Assembly: GCF_949987535.1 (NCBI RefSeq) | Contig: NC_080075.1 | Span: forward strand, 42,885,536-42,949,535 | Length of the DNA stretch: 64,000 bases | Direction: 5' to 3' | Source of the DNA: Balaenoptera acutorostrata | Taxonomy: Eukaryota; Chordata; Mammalia; Artiodactyla; Balaenopteridae | Shown here: piece after piece, positions 11,388 through 22,745 of the stretch | How positions within the stretch are numbered: the stretch's first letter is position 1 | Layout of the letters: each line of letters begins with the position of its first letter | Notes under the pieces: generated by a model | Seen by the model: only the letters and a program-made list of their open reading frames with translations | What the model was told of the DNA's origin: nothing | Database searches by the model: none | Program-made: the position numbers and the translations under genes

Positions 11388-12264
11388 GGTGCAGTCAAGA
11401 TGGCAGAGTAGGAGGATGTGGAGTTCGTGTCTCCTCACAACTAGGGCACCTACTAGGCACTGGTGGGGAACCTCAGACACCTAAGGGGATGGGAGGAATC
11501 CCCATGTGACTGGGTAGGACATGGTGGGGAAGGAAGGAGAGAGAAAGGAAAAGTGGAGGTGGGATGGGAACAGCACCCCTGAAGGGTGGCTGGGGGAGGG
11601 GAGGGGTTCCCATGCTTGGAGGGGCCCACTCATGGCGAGGGGATCAGTGGGGATGGGGAGAGACCTTTGGGGGATCCAGGGATCTGAGGGGAACATGGCC
11701 AGCATCTCCCCTTCCCACTCAGGCCCCAGTGAGTCTGCTGGGGTCTCAGGCCTGAACCTCTGCCCTCTGGGGCCTGCTTTGGCTACGCAGGTCCTGAGCC
11801 TAAGCCCTGCGCCACCACCCCCCCCACCCCCAGCCTCTTCTGGCCTTTTTTTTTTTTTTTTGCTGTTGTGGTTCTGTTTTGCTTTATTGTCATTGTTTTA
11901 TTTTTATTTTTTCTAATTTTTATTTTTCTGACTTTATTTTATTTTTTATTTGTTGTTACCGTTCTCCTTTTTGTTTCTTGCCTATTTTTTGTTTGTTTGT
12001 TTTTTGCCATGCTGCATGGCTTGTGAGGTCTTGGTTCCCAGGCTGGAGTTCAGGCCTGAGCTCCTGTGGCCTCAGGCCTGAGACCAAGCTGCTGGACTAA
12101 CAAAGAACTTCAGGCCCCAGGGAATATTAATCAGTGTGAGCTCTCCCAGAGGTCCTCATCTTGGCACCAAGACCCAGCTCCACCCAACTGCCTGCAAACT
12201 CCAGTGCTGGGTGCCTCAGGCCAAACAACTAGCAAGACAGGAACACAGCCCCACCCATCAAAAA
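11388..12264 (+). promoter_or_regulatory. L1 copy A 5'UTR (internal promoter region)
   Basis: In full-length L1s the 5'UTR carries the internal RNA polymerase II promoter. Here it has a GA/GGGG-rich first half, a C-rich segment near 11811-11832, a run of 16 T at 11846-11861 and T-rich sequence to about 12010. A segment shared with copy B follows (ctccagtgctgggtgcctca at about 12200). Chance open frames run through it. Promoter activity is inferred only from position. Confidence 0.6.
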
Positions 12265-13165
12265 ATGAGATGACAAAAAAATATGTTACAGACGAATGAG
12301 CAAGGTGAAAACCTACAAGACCAAATAAGTGAAGAGGAAATAGGCAACCTACCTGAAAAAGAGTTCAGAGTAATGATAGTAAAGATGATCCAAAATCTCA
12401 GAAATAGAATGTAGGCACAGATTGAGAAAATGCAAGAAATGTTTAACAAAGACCTAGAACTAAAGAACAAACAAACAGTGATGAAAAACACAATAACTGA
12501 AATGAAAAATACACTAGAAGGAATCAGTAGCAGGATAACTGAAGCAGAAGAATGAATAAGTGAGCTGGAAGATAGAATGGTGGAAATAACTGCCGAGGAG
12601 CAGAATAAAGAAAAAAGAATGAAAAGAAATGAGGACAGTCTCAGAGACATCTGGGACAACATTAAACGCACCAACATTCACATTATAGGGGTCCTAGAAG
12701 AAGAAGAGAAAAAAAAAAGGGACTGAGAAAATTTTTGAAGAGATTATAGTTGAAAATTCCCTAAATGGGAAAGGAAATAGCCACCCAAGTCCAGAAAATG
12801 CAGAGAGTCCCTTACAGGATAAACCCAAGGAGAAACATGCCAAGATACATACTAATCAAACTAACAAAAATTAAATTCAAAAAAAAATGTTAAAAGCATC
12901 AAGAGAAAAGCAATAAATAACATACAAGGGAATCCCCATAAGGTAATCAGCTGATTTTTCAGCAGAAATTCTGCAGGCCAGAAGGGAGTGGCAGGACATA
13001 TTTAAAGTGAGGAAAGGGAAAAACCTACAGCCAAGATTACTCTACCCAGCAAGGATCTCATTCAGATTTGACAGAGAAATCAAAAGCTTTACAGACAAGC
13101 AAAAGCTAAGAGAATTCAGCACCACCAAACCAGCTTTACAGCTAATGCTAAAGGAACTTCTCTAG
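12265..13165 (+). pseudogene. L1 ORF1 (RNA-binding chaperone) relic, copy A
   Basis: ORF1p is the trimeric RNA-binding protein of the L1 particle. The relic aligns along its length with the open ORF1 segment of copy B: coiled-coil region, then the RRM and C-terminal domain. Recognisable stretches include ttgagaaaatgcaagaaatg and agaagggagtggcaggacat. It is interrupted by in-frame stops (for example aatgtag at about 12412 and gaatga at about 12553) and by frame changes near 12710. No usable protein remains. The end is placed at the tag that matches the ORF1 stop in copy B. Confidence 0.85.
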
Positions 13166-13223
13166 GTGGTAAACACAAGAGAAGAAAAAGACCCACAAAA
13201 AGAAACACAAAACAATTAAGAAA

Positions 13224-16200
13224 ATGGTAATAGGAACATACGTATCGATAACTACCTTAAATGTAAATGAATTAAATGCTCCAACCAAAAGACACAGACT
13301 GGCTGAGTGGATACAAAAACAAGACCATATATATGCTACCTGCAAGAGACCCACTTCAGACCTAGGGACACATACAGACTGAAAGTGAGGGGATGGAAAA
13401 AGATATTCCATGCAAATGGAAATCAAAAGAAAGCTGGAGTAGCAATATTCATATCAGATAAAAAAGACTTTAAAATAAAGAATGTTACAAGAAACAAGGA
13501 AGGACACTACATAATGATCAAGGGGTCAATCCAAGAAGATATAACAATTATAAATATATATGCATCTAAAATAGGAGCACCTCCATACATAAGGCAAATG
13601 CTAACAGCCATAAAAGGGGAAATAGACAGTAACACAATAATATTGGGGGACTTTAACACCTCACTTACACCAATGGACAGATCATCCAGACAGGAAATAA
13701 TTAAGGAAACACAAGCTTTAAATGACACAATAGACCAAATAGACTTAATTGATATTTATAGGACATTCCACCTGAAAGCAGCAGAATACACTTTCTTCTC
13801 AAGTGCACACAGAACATTTTCCAGGATAGATCACATCTTGGGTCACAAATCAAGCCTCAAAAAAATTTAAGAAAATTGAAATCCTTTCAAGCATCTTTTC
13901 CGACCACAATTCTACGAGACTAGAAATCAATTACAGGGAAAAAAAATCTGTAAAAAACCATAAACACGTGGAGGCTAAACAATACATTACTGAATAACCA
14001 AGAGATCACTGAAGAAATCAAAGAGGATATCAAAAAACTCACAGAAACAAATGACAACGAAAACATGATGACCCAAAACCTATGGGACGCAGCAAAAGCA
14101 GTTCTAAGAGGGAAGTTTACAGCAATTCAATCCTACCTCAAGAAACAAGAAAAATCTCAAATAAACAATCTAACCTTACACCTAAAGCAACTAGAGAAAG
14201 AACAAACAAACCCCAAAGTTAGTAGGAGGAAAGAAATCATAAAAATCAAAGCAGAAATAAATGAAATAGAAAGGAAGAAAACAATAGCAAAAGTCAATGA
14301 AACTAAAAGCTGGCTCCTTTAGAAGGTAAACAAAACTGATAAACCTTTAGCCAGGCTCATCAAGAAAAAATGGGAGAGAACTCAAATCAATAAAATTAGA
14401 AATGAAAAAGGAGAAATTACAACTGACACCACAGAAATACAAAGCATTATAAGAGACTACTACAGGCAATATATGCCAATAAAATGGACAACCTAGAAGA
14501 AATGGACGAATTCTTGGAAAGGTACAACCTCCCAAGACTGAACCAGGAAGAAATAGAAAATATAAACAGACCAATCACAAGTAATGAAATTGAAACTGTA
14601 ATTAAAATTTTTCCAACAAACAAAAGTCCAGGACCAGACAGCTTCACAGGTGAATTCTATCAAACATTTAGAGAAGAGCTAACACCCATCCTTCTCAAAC
14701 TTCCAAAAAATTGCAGAGGAAGGAACTCTCCCAAGCTCATTCTACAAGGCCACCATTACCCTGATACCAAAACCAGACAAAGATACTACAAAAAAAGAAA
14801 ATTACAAACCAATATCACTGATGAACATAGACGCAAAAATCCTCAGCAAAATAATAGCAAACAGTATCCAATGACACATGATCAAGTGGGATTTATCCCA
14901 GGGATGCAAGGATTCTTCCGTATATATGAAAATCAGTCACAGTGATGCACCATATCAACAGATTAAAGAATAAAAACCATATGATTATCTCAATAGATGC
15001 AGAAAAAGCTTTTGACAAAATTCAACATCCATTTATGATAAAACTCTCCAGAAAGTGGGCATAGAGGGAATCTACCTCAACATAATAAAGGCCATATATG
15101 ACAAATCCCCAGCAAACATCATCCTCAGTGGTGAAAAACTGAAAGCATTTCCTCTAATATCAGGAACAAGGCAAGGATTTCCATTCTTGCCACTATTCTT
15201 CAACATAGTTTTGGAAGTCCTAGCCATGGCAATCAGAGAAGAAAAAGAAATAAAAGGAATACAGATTGGAAAAGAAGAAGTAAAACTGTCACTGTTTGCA
15301 GATGACATGATAGTATACATAGATAATCCTAAAGATGCCATCAGAAAACTACTAGAGCTAATCAATGAATTTGGTAAAGTTGCAGGATACAAAATTAATG
15401 CACAGAAACCTCTTGCATTCCTATACACTAACAATGAAAGATCAGAAAGAAATTAAGGAAACAATGCCATTTACCATTGCAACAAAAAGAACAAAATACC
15501 TACGAATAAACCAACCTAAGGAGGCAAAAGACCTGTTCTCAGAAAACTATAAAACACTGATGAAAGAACTCAAAGATGACCCAAACAGATGGAGAGATAT
15601 ACCATGTTCTTGGATTGGAAGAATCAATATTGTGAAAATGACTATACTACCCATAGCAATCTACAGATTTAATGCAATCCCTATCAAATTACCAATGGCA
15701 GTTTTCATAGACTTAGAGCAAAAAATTTTACATCTTGTATGGAAACACAAAAGACCCTGAATAGCCAAAGCAATCTTAAGAAAGAAAAACGTACTTGGAG
15801 GATTCAGGCTCCGTGACTTAAGACTATACTGCAAAGCTACAGTAGTCAAGCCAGTATGGTACTGGCACAAGAACAAATATAGATTGATGGTATAGGATAG
15901 AAAGCCCAGAGATAAACCCACACACCTATGGACACCTATGTCACCTAATCTATGACAAAGGAGGCAAGGATATACAATGGAGAAAAGACAGTCTCTTCAA
16001 TAAGTGGTGCTGGGAAAACAGGATAGCTACATGTAAAAGAATGAAATTAGAACACTGCCTAACACTGTACACAAAAATAAACTCAAAATTGATTAAAGAC
16101 CTAGATGTAAGGCCAGACACTATAAAACTCTTAGAGAAAAACATAGGAAGAACACTCTGGCGTAAATCACAGCAAGATCTTTTTTGACCCACCTCCTTGA

Positions 16201-17018
16201 GTAATGGAAATAAAAACAAAAATAAACAAATAGGACCTAATGAAACTTACAAGCTTTTGCACAGCAGAGGAAACTATAAACAAGGTGAAAAGACAACCCT
16301 CAGAATAGGAGAAAATATTTGCAAACGAATCAATGGACAAAGGATTAATCTCCAAAATATATAAACAACTCATGTGGCTCAATATCAAAAAAACAAACAA
16401 CCCAGTCACAAAATGGGCAGAAGACCTAAATAGACATTTCTCCAAAGAAGACACACAGGTGGCCAAGAGGCACGTGAAAAGATGCTCAACATCACTAATT
16501 ATAAGAAAAATGCAAATCAAAACTACAATGAGATATCACCACACACCTGTCAGAATGGCCATCATCAAAAAATCTACAAACAATAAATGCTGGAGAGGGT
16601 GTGGAGAAAAGGGAACCCTCCTGCACTGTTGGTGGGAATGTAAATTGATACAGCCACTATGGAGAACAGTATGGAGGTTCTTTAAAAAACTAAAAATAGA
16701 ACTACCATATGACCCAGCAATCCCACTACTGGGCACATATCCTGAGAAAACCATAATTCAAAAAGATACACATACCCCAGTGTTCATTGCAGGAGTATTT
16801 ACAATAGCCAGGACATGGAAGCAAACTAAATGTCCATCAGCAGACGAATGAATAAAGAAGATGTGGTACATATATACAATGGAATATTACTCAGCTATAA
16901 AAAGGAGCGAAATTGGGTCATTTGTAGAGATGTGGATAGACCCAGAGTCTGTTACACAGAGTGAAGTAAGTCAGAAAGAGAAAAATATTGTATATTAATG
17001 CATATATGTTGAGTCTAG
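13224..17018 (+). pseudogene. L1 ORF2 (endonuclease/reverse transcriptase) relic, copy A
   Basis: ORF2p nicks target DNA and reverse-transcribes L1 RNA. The relic begins at the ATG of atggtaataggaacatac and spans the usual ~3.8 kb. One base is missing at about 13325 relative to copy B, so the endonuclease continues in another frame (13307-13870, with the GDFNTSL motif). The RT region is split between 14484-14945 and 15055-15456, the second piece keeping the catalytic LFADDM motif. More C-terminal pieces lie at 15365-15760 and 16333-16851, the last with the Cys/His motif [18 protein letters not shown]. At least five frame changes are needed to read through. Confidence 0.9.
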
Positions 17019-17363
17019 AAGAGTGGTACAGATGAACCAATTTCCAGGCAGGAATAGAAATGTGGATGTAGAAAACGGACATGTGGACATGGAGGGGAAG
17101 GGTGGGTGGGATGAACTGGGAGATTAGGATTGACATATATACACTACCCAGTGTAAAATAGATAGCTAGTGCAAACTTGTTGTATAGCACAGGGAGCTCA
17201 GCTCGGTGTTCTGTGATGACCTAGATGGGTGGCATGAGGGGGGGCAGTGGGAGGAGGGTCCAAGAGGGAGGGGATATATGTATACATATAGTTGGCTCAC
17301 TTTGTTGTACAGCAGAAACTAATACAGCATTGTAAAGCAACTATGCTCCAATATATAAAAAAG
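17019..17363 (+). other. L1 copy A 3'UTR with G-rich tract
   Basis: Follows the ORF2 stop. It contains gggggggcagtgggaggagg at about 17239-17258 and a following gggagggg, the purine-rich tract typical of L1 3'UTRs and able to form a G-quadruplex. It ends with gtaaagcaactatgctccaa and a short A-rich tail. Confidence 0.75.
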
Positions 17364-17377
17364 AAGTGAAGTTGAGA

Positions 17378-17890
17378 ACTTTGTCCACAGAGGGCTAGTT
17401 AGAAGGAGCGTTGAGGGTTGAGAGGGGCTTGGTAGGGGTGGGGGTAGGGGACATCCACTGCCTCTCCCAAGCCCTAAATTATAGACGGTTGTTGTACAAG
17501 GGGTCATCTCTCTTAATTCCTTCATTCCTAGTGGAGGAGATTAAGACTCAGAGAAACTGAATATTTTACACAAGTTCGCACAGCAAATTGCTGGCAGGTG
17601 TGAAAGAATGAGTTCATCCTGGTGCTTCCTGTTCACTTAGCTGCTCAGCAAGTTCTCTTCTTAAGGACCTGCGTGAGGCCCTGAAATACAGGGCTCATGA
17701 TTTTCAGGGATGATGTGTGTGCTTCTGAGTGTCTCTCTGTGTATGTGAGTGTGTACTGAATGTCCCCAAGCTCTGGGTGTTTGAGCGTAGATGTTTCCTG
17801 GCCTGTTCCTGACTCCTGGCAGTACCTCTCTTCTGGGTCCTGCTAGTGCAACCTGTACTGCCCTGACCAGAGCACTTACCATAGTTTGTT
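17378..17890. other. Mostly unrecognised, with a weak MIR-like piece
   Basis: Around 17525-17620 the order gaggagattaagactcagag, cacaagttcgcacagcaaat and tgctggcaggtgtgaaag hints at an antisense MIR. The rest is unrecognised. No gene signal. Confidence 0.4.
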
Positions 17891-18005
17891 GGGCTTGTGA
17901 ATTTAACATCTGTCTTCCATGCTAGCTTTGAGAGGGCATGGAATATATTTCAGTTCAGTGCTGAGCATATAAAAGATGCTTCATAAATGATTTTCCATGA
18001 GGGCA
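17891..18005 (+). repeat. L2 LINE 3' end fragment
   Basis: gagagggcatggaatatatt, then cagtgctgagcatataaaag and gcttcataaatg, follow the L2 3'-end block order. Diverged and short. Confidence 0.45.
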
Positions 18006-19189
18006 TAAATAAATAAATATTACATCAGGGATGACCATTTCGGGCTCAGTTCTGGGGAGGATGTTGTTTGGGTGGGCTCCTTGCTGGTGATGTATAGCTT
18101 ACCAAAAGGGGTGGAGTTGTTGAAGATAAATTTTGCCTAGGTGGCAAATGTTGGGAGCTCAACTCCTGGCCTGGGCGGGTGTGGATGGTGGGACAATACC
18201 ACCCTAGCTGTGCATTCATGAAACCCAAGACCCCTGATGGTAGAGAGCCTGGCTCAAGAAGTAGCCTCATCCTCAGTGTGATTTTTTTTGTTGTTGTTGT
18301 CATGGGGGCCATTGATATCTGTGGTGTTTGTTTTTGTTTTTTTTGTTTTTTCCAGACTGTAATGTCTGAGCAATCTGCCCACAGCTTGTCATATGGAAGA
18401 TGAGATAGCTCATTATCCTGAAAATCCTTCAATAGCTGCTCATAGTAGGGTCAGTTAAGTACAGAGGGTCTGCTATCATTCAGAATCTTCTTATTCTCAT
18501 TGAAGTTAAATCCAATATTTTTTTCACACACCATTTTTCTTTGTCTACCAATCTGGGGAGGGGTGGATGGAGAATACACAGGGTATTATAATGGGTGTCA
18601 ATTCAGGTTAAGATGAGTGGCTCCTGCCCCCGATCACCTTGATGCTTCTATAACTTCTGATGGACTTGGTTCATTAGGAGACCATTTCAGATGGATTCTT
18701 GTGGGCTCAGTGTTTATGTAGAATGACTCTCTGCTGTACAGAAGGCACCAAAAGAGAAGCAGAACAGAAAGTGGGGAAGGGCAAGCAGCATTGCTTTCTA
18801 TTTTCTGTGGAAGCATCTGAAAAAGAGAAGTCTGAGAAAGTTTCCATCCATGGACTAACTTATTTCTCCCCAGTCCTGAGACCTCTCAGGACCCACCCTT
18901 TCTTGGATGCTTGGTTTCCTCACTGTGTCATGAATATGTACCCCCTTAAACTGCCCTTCCAGGCTCTTGCTCATGCTGTTACCCATAAGATAAGCTCTTC
19001 TTGCAGCCTTCACAAATCTAAGTCTGAGAACCTTTAACACCCGCTCAAGTTCCCAATGGTCCATGAAGTCTCCATCAGAGGCAGAACTGGGATGGGGAGG
19101 GCAGGTGGCATTGCTTGTGGTTTTCTGTGTGAGTGGGGAGATAGCAATACTTATAGCAGCCATCATAAACCTCTTCACTTTGTTTGTAA
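18006..19189. other. Unrecognised non-coding sequence
   Basis: No gene seen. A T-rich patch lies at 18281-18352. Two unrelated-looking places, about 18750-18800 and 19065-19120, resemble each other weakly (gcattgctt and ttttctgtg in the same order). A faint L2-like phrase, ccaggctcttgctcatgctg, occurs near 18960. Confidence 0.4.
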
Positions 19190-19436
19190 CATTGACAATT
19201 AATGAGCACTTATTGTGTACTAGGCAAAATTTTAAGCACTGTTCAAGCTTTATTTTATTTATTTCTCAAATCACCCTTTGAGATAGGTACTATACTATTT
19301 CCCCTTTAGAGGGGAGAAATCTAAAGCACAGTGAGAGTAAGTAATTTGTTCAGTCATTTAGCTAATAAGGGGGGGAACTGAGTTTGAACCCAAGCAGTCT
19401 GACCTCAGAGACTATGATCTCATGATACTATATCAG
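19190..19436 (-). repeat. MIR SINE
   Basis: Antisense MIR: attaatgagcacttattgtg, tactaggcaaaattttaagc, ctttgagataggtactatac, aatttgttcagtcatttagc and gaacccaagcagtctgacct in the expected order. Confidence 0.85.
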
Positions 19437-19497
19437 ACTCTGTGGTTTAGTTGAAAGAGAGCTGGACCAGTAATCAGAAGACTGAAGTGGTGGTTTT

Positions 19498-19598
19498 GGT
19501 TTTGCCTCACTTTACTTTAAAACAAATTTTTTGTGGGGGTTAGATGTTTCTTTTTTTAAAATTAAAGTATAGTTAATTTACGGTTTTGCCTCACTTTA
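19498..19598. repeat. 17-bp target-site duplication of a micro-insertion
   Basis: ggttttgcctcacttta occurs exactly at 19498-19514 and 19582-19598. Such a length and precision is typical of L1-driven target-primed insertion. Confidence 0.9.
19515..19581 (-). mobile_element. 67-bp extremely truncated L1 insertion
   Basis: Read on the minus strand it begins gtaaattaactatactttaa, the very end of the L1 3'UTR, then an A-rich stretch. About 32 bp of non-L1 sequence follow (containing taacccccac), ending in a second A-rich part before the TSD. So only about 25 bp are L1. The extra segment between first tail and TSD is what a 3' transduction leaves, although untemplated filler is also possible. Confidence 0.75.
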
Positions 19599-19766
19599 AC
19601 TGTTGGGCTTTGGGCAAGTGACTTTGCTTTTTTTTGGGCCTCAATGTCCTCATTTATAAAATAAGAAGAAAAAACTAGCAGACATAATGTTATATGTGCA
19701 ACAAAGAGAATATTCATGAAAGCTATTGCTAAACTAGTCTTTATATAAAGTTAAGATTTCACATTA

Positions 19767-20233
19767 CAGTCATCCCCGCTTATCCACAGTTTCACCTTCC
19801 TCAGTTTCATTTACCTGTGGTCAACTATAGTCTGAAAATATTAATGGAAAATTCCAGAAATAAACAATTCATAATTATTAAATTACAAACTAAGTGGTAT
19901 GATAAAATCTCGTGCCCTCCATCTCTGTTCTGCGCGGGACAGGAATCATCCCTTTGTCCAGCATATCCTGCCCTTTAGTCACTTAGTATCATCTCACTTA
20001 CCAGATCGACTGTTGTGGTATCCCAGTGCTAGTGTTCAGGTAACCCTTATTTTACTTAATAATGGCCCCAGAGCTCAAGAAGAGTGATGCTGGCAATTCA
20101 GATATTGTTTCCTTTAAGTGAACAGCTGAAAGTTCTTGACTTAAGGAAAGGAAAAAAAATGTATACTGAGATTGCTAAGATCTGTGGTAAAAATGAATCT
20201 TTCATCTGTGAAATTGTGAAGAAGGAAAAAGAA
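19767..20233 (+). mobile_element. Tigger (TcMar) DNA transposon, left part
   Basis: Starts after a TA with cagtcatccccgcttatcca, followed by cagtttcatttacctgtggt, gaaaatattaatggaaaatt and cagaaataaacaattcataa, the 5' end of a Tigger-type element. The right part resumes at about 21148 after an L1 insertion and ends near 21514. The original element was therefore about 850 bp, an internally shortened copy of an autonomous Tigger. Confidence 0.82.
20063..20233 (+). pseudogene. Tigger transposase N-terminal relic
   Basis: Tigger transposases begin with a CENP-B-type helix-turn-helix that binds the terminal repeats. The relic encodes KKSDAGNSDI and, in a second frame, LKVLDLRKGKKMYTEIAKIC then GKNESFICEIVKKEKE, which is this helix-turn-helix. 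A small deletion near 20105 puts the start and the helix-turn-helix in different frames. The L1 insertion then removes the connection to anything downstream. No DDE catalytic domain is present in the window. Confidence 0.75.
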
Positions 20234-21147
20234 TTGCTAAAGAAGACATGTAAATGGCCAATAGGCACATGAAAAGATGCTTGATATCACTAATCATAAG
20301 GGAAATGCAAATCAAAGCCACAGATATCACCTCACACCTGTCAGAATGGGTATTATCAAAAAAATAACAAATAACAAGTGTTGGCGAGGATGTGGAGAAA
20401 ACAGAACTCGGGTGCACTGTTGGTGGGAATGTAAATTGGTGTGGCCACCAAGGAAAACAGTATGGAATTTCCTCAAAAAATTAAAAATGGAACTACCACA
20501 TGATCCAGCAATTCTACTTTGGGGTTTTTATCTGAAGAAAACAAAAACACTGATTTGAAAAGATATACGTACCCTTAAGTTCATTGCAGCACTATTTACA
20601 ATAGCCAGGATATGGAAACAACCTAAGTGTCCATCAACAGATGAATGAATAAAGAAGATACAGTGGATATCTACAATGGAATATTACTCAACCATTACTT
20701 AAGAATGAAATCTTGCTATTTGCCGCAACGTGGATGGACCTGGAGGATATTTTGCTTAGTGAAATAAGTCAGAGAAAGACAAATGATTTCACTTATGTGT
20801 GAAATCTAAAAAATAAATGAACGAGCAAAACAAAACAGAAATAGACTCAGAGACAGAGAACAAACTGGTGGTTGCCAGAGGAGAGAGGGGTGGGGGAGAC
20901 GAACAAAATATGTGAAACGGGTTAAATGGTATAAACTTCCAGCTATAAAATAAGTCAGGGGGATGTAATGTACAGAATAGGGAAGTTAGTCAGTAATATT
21001 GTAACAATTTTGTATGGTGACAGATGGTAACTAGATTTATTGTGGTGATCATTTCATAATGTGTAAAAATATTGAATCACTATTAGTGCTTAGTTTCAGG
21101 TAAAACTAATGTAATATTGTATGCTAGTTGTAATTCAATAAAAAGAA
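20234..21147 (+). mobile_element. Older 5'-truncated L1 inserted in Tigger
   Basis: Sense L1 beginning in the ORF2 C-terminal region (aaagaagacatgtaaatggc). It holds the Cys/His motif [18 protein letters not shown] in the open segment 20277-20558, then gtccatcaacagatgaatga, an old-style 3'UTR (agaacaaactggtggttgcc) and an A-rich end near 21145. A short direct repeat, aaaaagaa, at 20226-20233 and 21140-21147 is the likely TSD. More diverged than copies A and B. Confidence 0.85.
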
Positions 21148-21514
21148 GAAATTTGTGCTAATTTTGCTGTTACACCTCAAACTGCAAAAGTTATGGCCAC
21201 AGTGTATGTTAAATGCTTAGTTAAGATAAAAAAGGCATTAAATTTCTGTAATAAGATATACAGAGAGAGAAAGAGACCACATTCACATAACTTTTATTAC
21301 AGTATATTTTTATAATTGCTTTATTTTGTTATTAGTTATTGCTGCTAATCTCTTATTGTGCCTAATTTATAAATTAAAGTTTATCATAGTTATGTACGTA
21401 TAGGAAAAACATATATATATATATAGGGTTTGGTACTGAAATCTGCAGTTTTAGGCCTTCACTGGGGGTCTTGGAACAAATCCCCCATTGTACTCAATGT
21501 GACATTATTGACTG
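21148..21514 (+). mobile_element. Tigger DNA transposon, right part
   Basis: Resumes the Tigger text exactly where the L1 broke it: atttgtgctaattttgctgt, cacctcaaactgcaaaagtt, then the 3' region gcctaatttataaattaaag and ttcactgggggtcttggaac, and a diverged end ttgactgt near 21514. An AT dinucleotide run lies at about 21412-21424. Confidence 0.8.
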
Positions 21515-22484
21515 TTGTTACCTGCTCATAAGTCTGTCTTGCAAAGAGCATATTATATTCATGTAGGGCAGATGCTATAGGGCAGATGCTATGTCTTATG
21601 TTTTATAATATCCCCTGGTACCACTCCTGGCCTGGCCACTATTTACCTTTTAATGGGTGCCTTTAATAGGCTTTTAATAGGTGCCATCTATGTCCTTGGT
21701 TAAACCCTAGTCCTTATCAATATCTATAACTGTTCTTTCCGTAAAATCTTGATGTTCAAAAGCCTCACCTTTTTGAACACTCTGTCCTATGTTTTCAGCA
21801 CCCCCTCTTCAATACTCTTCAAACACAAGGGAACCTTCAGTCCATGGACTCTACCTTCTATTTGCCGTCCATTGTCCTCCTCAGGCTTAGCTCCATGGTT
21901 ATTGATACAGAGGCGTATCCTTATATGTATTGAGGCCTCTTACCTACTCCATCTCCATTGAATCCTCCTGTCAAAACCCCAACTCTCTGCCTACCCTGGA
22001 CCCACACCCAAGAAGCCAAACATGGCTGGAGAAATTACAGCACTGTGCTGACTTTATACTTGTGAGGACAAATCTCAGTCCCACAGTCTTACCGCATTCC
22101 CTTTGTGAATTTACCTGCCTTCTCTTCAAGATGCTACTTCAAACCTCCTCTCCTTTCAAAACACCAATACTCCTCCCTCCCTTGTGTGGAGGGTCTCAGT
22201 TCTTATTTCCTAGAGGCAGATAGGAGCAATTGGATGAGGATCTCTCCTATGCGCAACATGAGGTGAACTGGCCTCCCTGCGTGGGAGCCTTCGTGTTCGG
22301 CCTACCTCCCTAGTGGACTGTGCCACCTCTGAACATCGAAGAGCTCGGCCCTCTGCTCATCGCACTCTGCAGACTCAGGGCCCTCCACCTGCTGTTTTAC
22401 CATCTCTAGTGCTCTCCTCCACATCTTCGCATGGCTCATTCTCTCTGACCCACGGGCCTGCTCCCATGTCACATTCTAAACAAG
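21515..22484. other. Unrecognised sequence
   Basis: No gene or confident repeat. The segment agggcagatgctat is tandemly duplicated near 21566-21593. The 21750-22480 part is CT-rich and may be an old, unplaced repeat. Its open frames show no domain. Confidence 0.4.
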
Positions 22485-22745
22485 CTCTTCCTGACAACTC
22501 TGTCTAAAACAGTACTCCCTCTCAGGCCATCACTTCCAGTCTCCTTAGTTTCTTCATAGCACAAATCATCTGAAATGGACTCTTTATTTATTTGTTTACT
22601 GTCTATCTTCCCCAAGAGCATGTGGGCACACTAGTGGGGAAACTTGTCTGTCTTGTTCCCTGCTGTGTTCCTAGCACCTGGAAGAGCCCCTGGCACATAG
22701 TAGGTACACAATTAATATATACTGAATGAATGAACAAACAAAATT
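22485..22745 (+). repeat. L2 LINE 3' end
   Basis: Well preserved for an L2: ttcctgacaactctgtctaa, tttcttcatagcacaaatca, ttatttgtttactgtctatc, gaaacttgtctgtcttgttc, cctggcacatagtaggtaca and a terminal tgaatgaatgaac. Confidence 0.88.

Larger units (their letters stand above)
11388..17363 (+). mobile_element. Near full-length L1 LINE, copy A (decayed)
   Basis: A 5,976-bp L1 in sense orientation with all expected parts: 5'UTR starting tcaagatggcagagtaggag, an ORF1 relic, an ORF2 relic, a G-rich 3'UTR and an A-rich end (aatatataaaaaag). A TSD with one mismatch flanks it. Both reading frames are broken many times, so it cannot move on its own. The 5'UTR differs from that of copy B over most of its length and includes a long T-rich block; the two join into similar sequence only near the end of the UTR. 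It lacks about 200 bp present in copy B just before ORF1. Confidence 0.95.
11374..17377. repeat. 14-bp target-site duplication of L1 copy A
   Basis: aagtaaagttgaga (11374-11387) and aagtgaagttgaga (17364-17377) differ at one base and bracket the whole element. Flanking host text joins smoothly across them. This shows copy A to be one insertion event of about 6 kb. Confidence 0.88.
19441..19680 (+). repeat. MIR SINE, interrupted by a 67-bp insertion
   Basis: Sense MIR-type text: gaaagagagctggaccagta, atcagaagactgaagt, then after the insertion gggcaagtgactttgc, gggcctcaatgtcctcattt and ataaaataag. The break at 19515-19581 is explained by a tiny L1-derived insertion with its own TSD. Confidence 0.75.

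Noticed and set aside
11521..12299. Open frames of 131, 73 and 77 codons
   Set aside because: They fall in the 5'UTR of L1 copy A and have no counterpart in copy B; chance frames.
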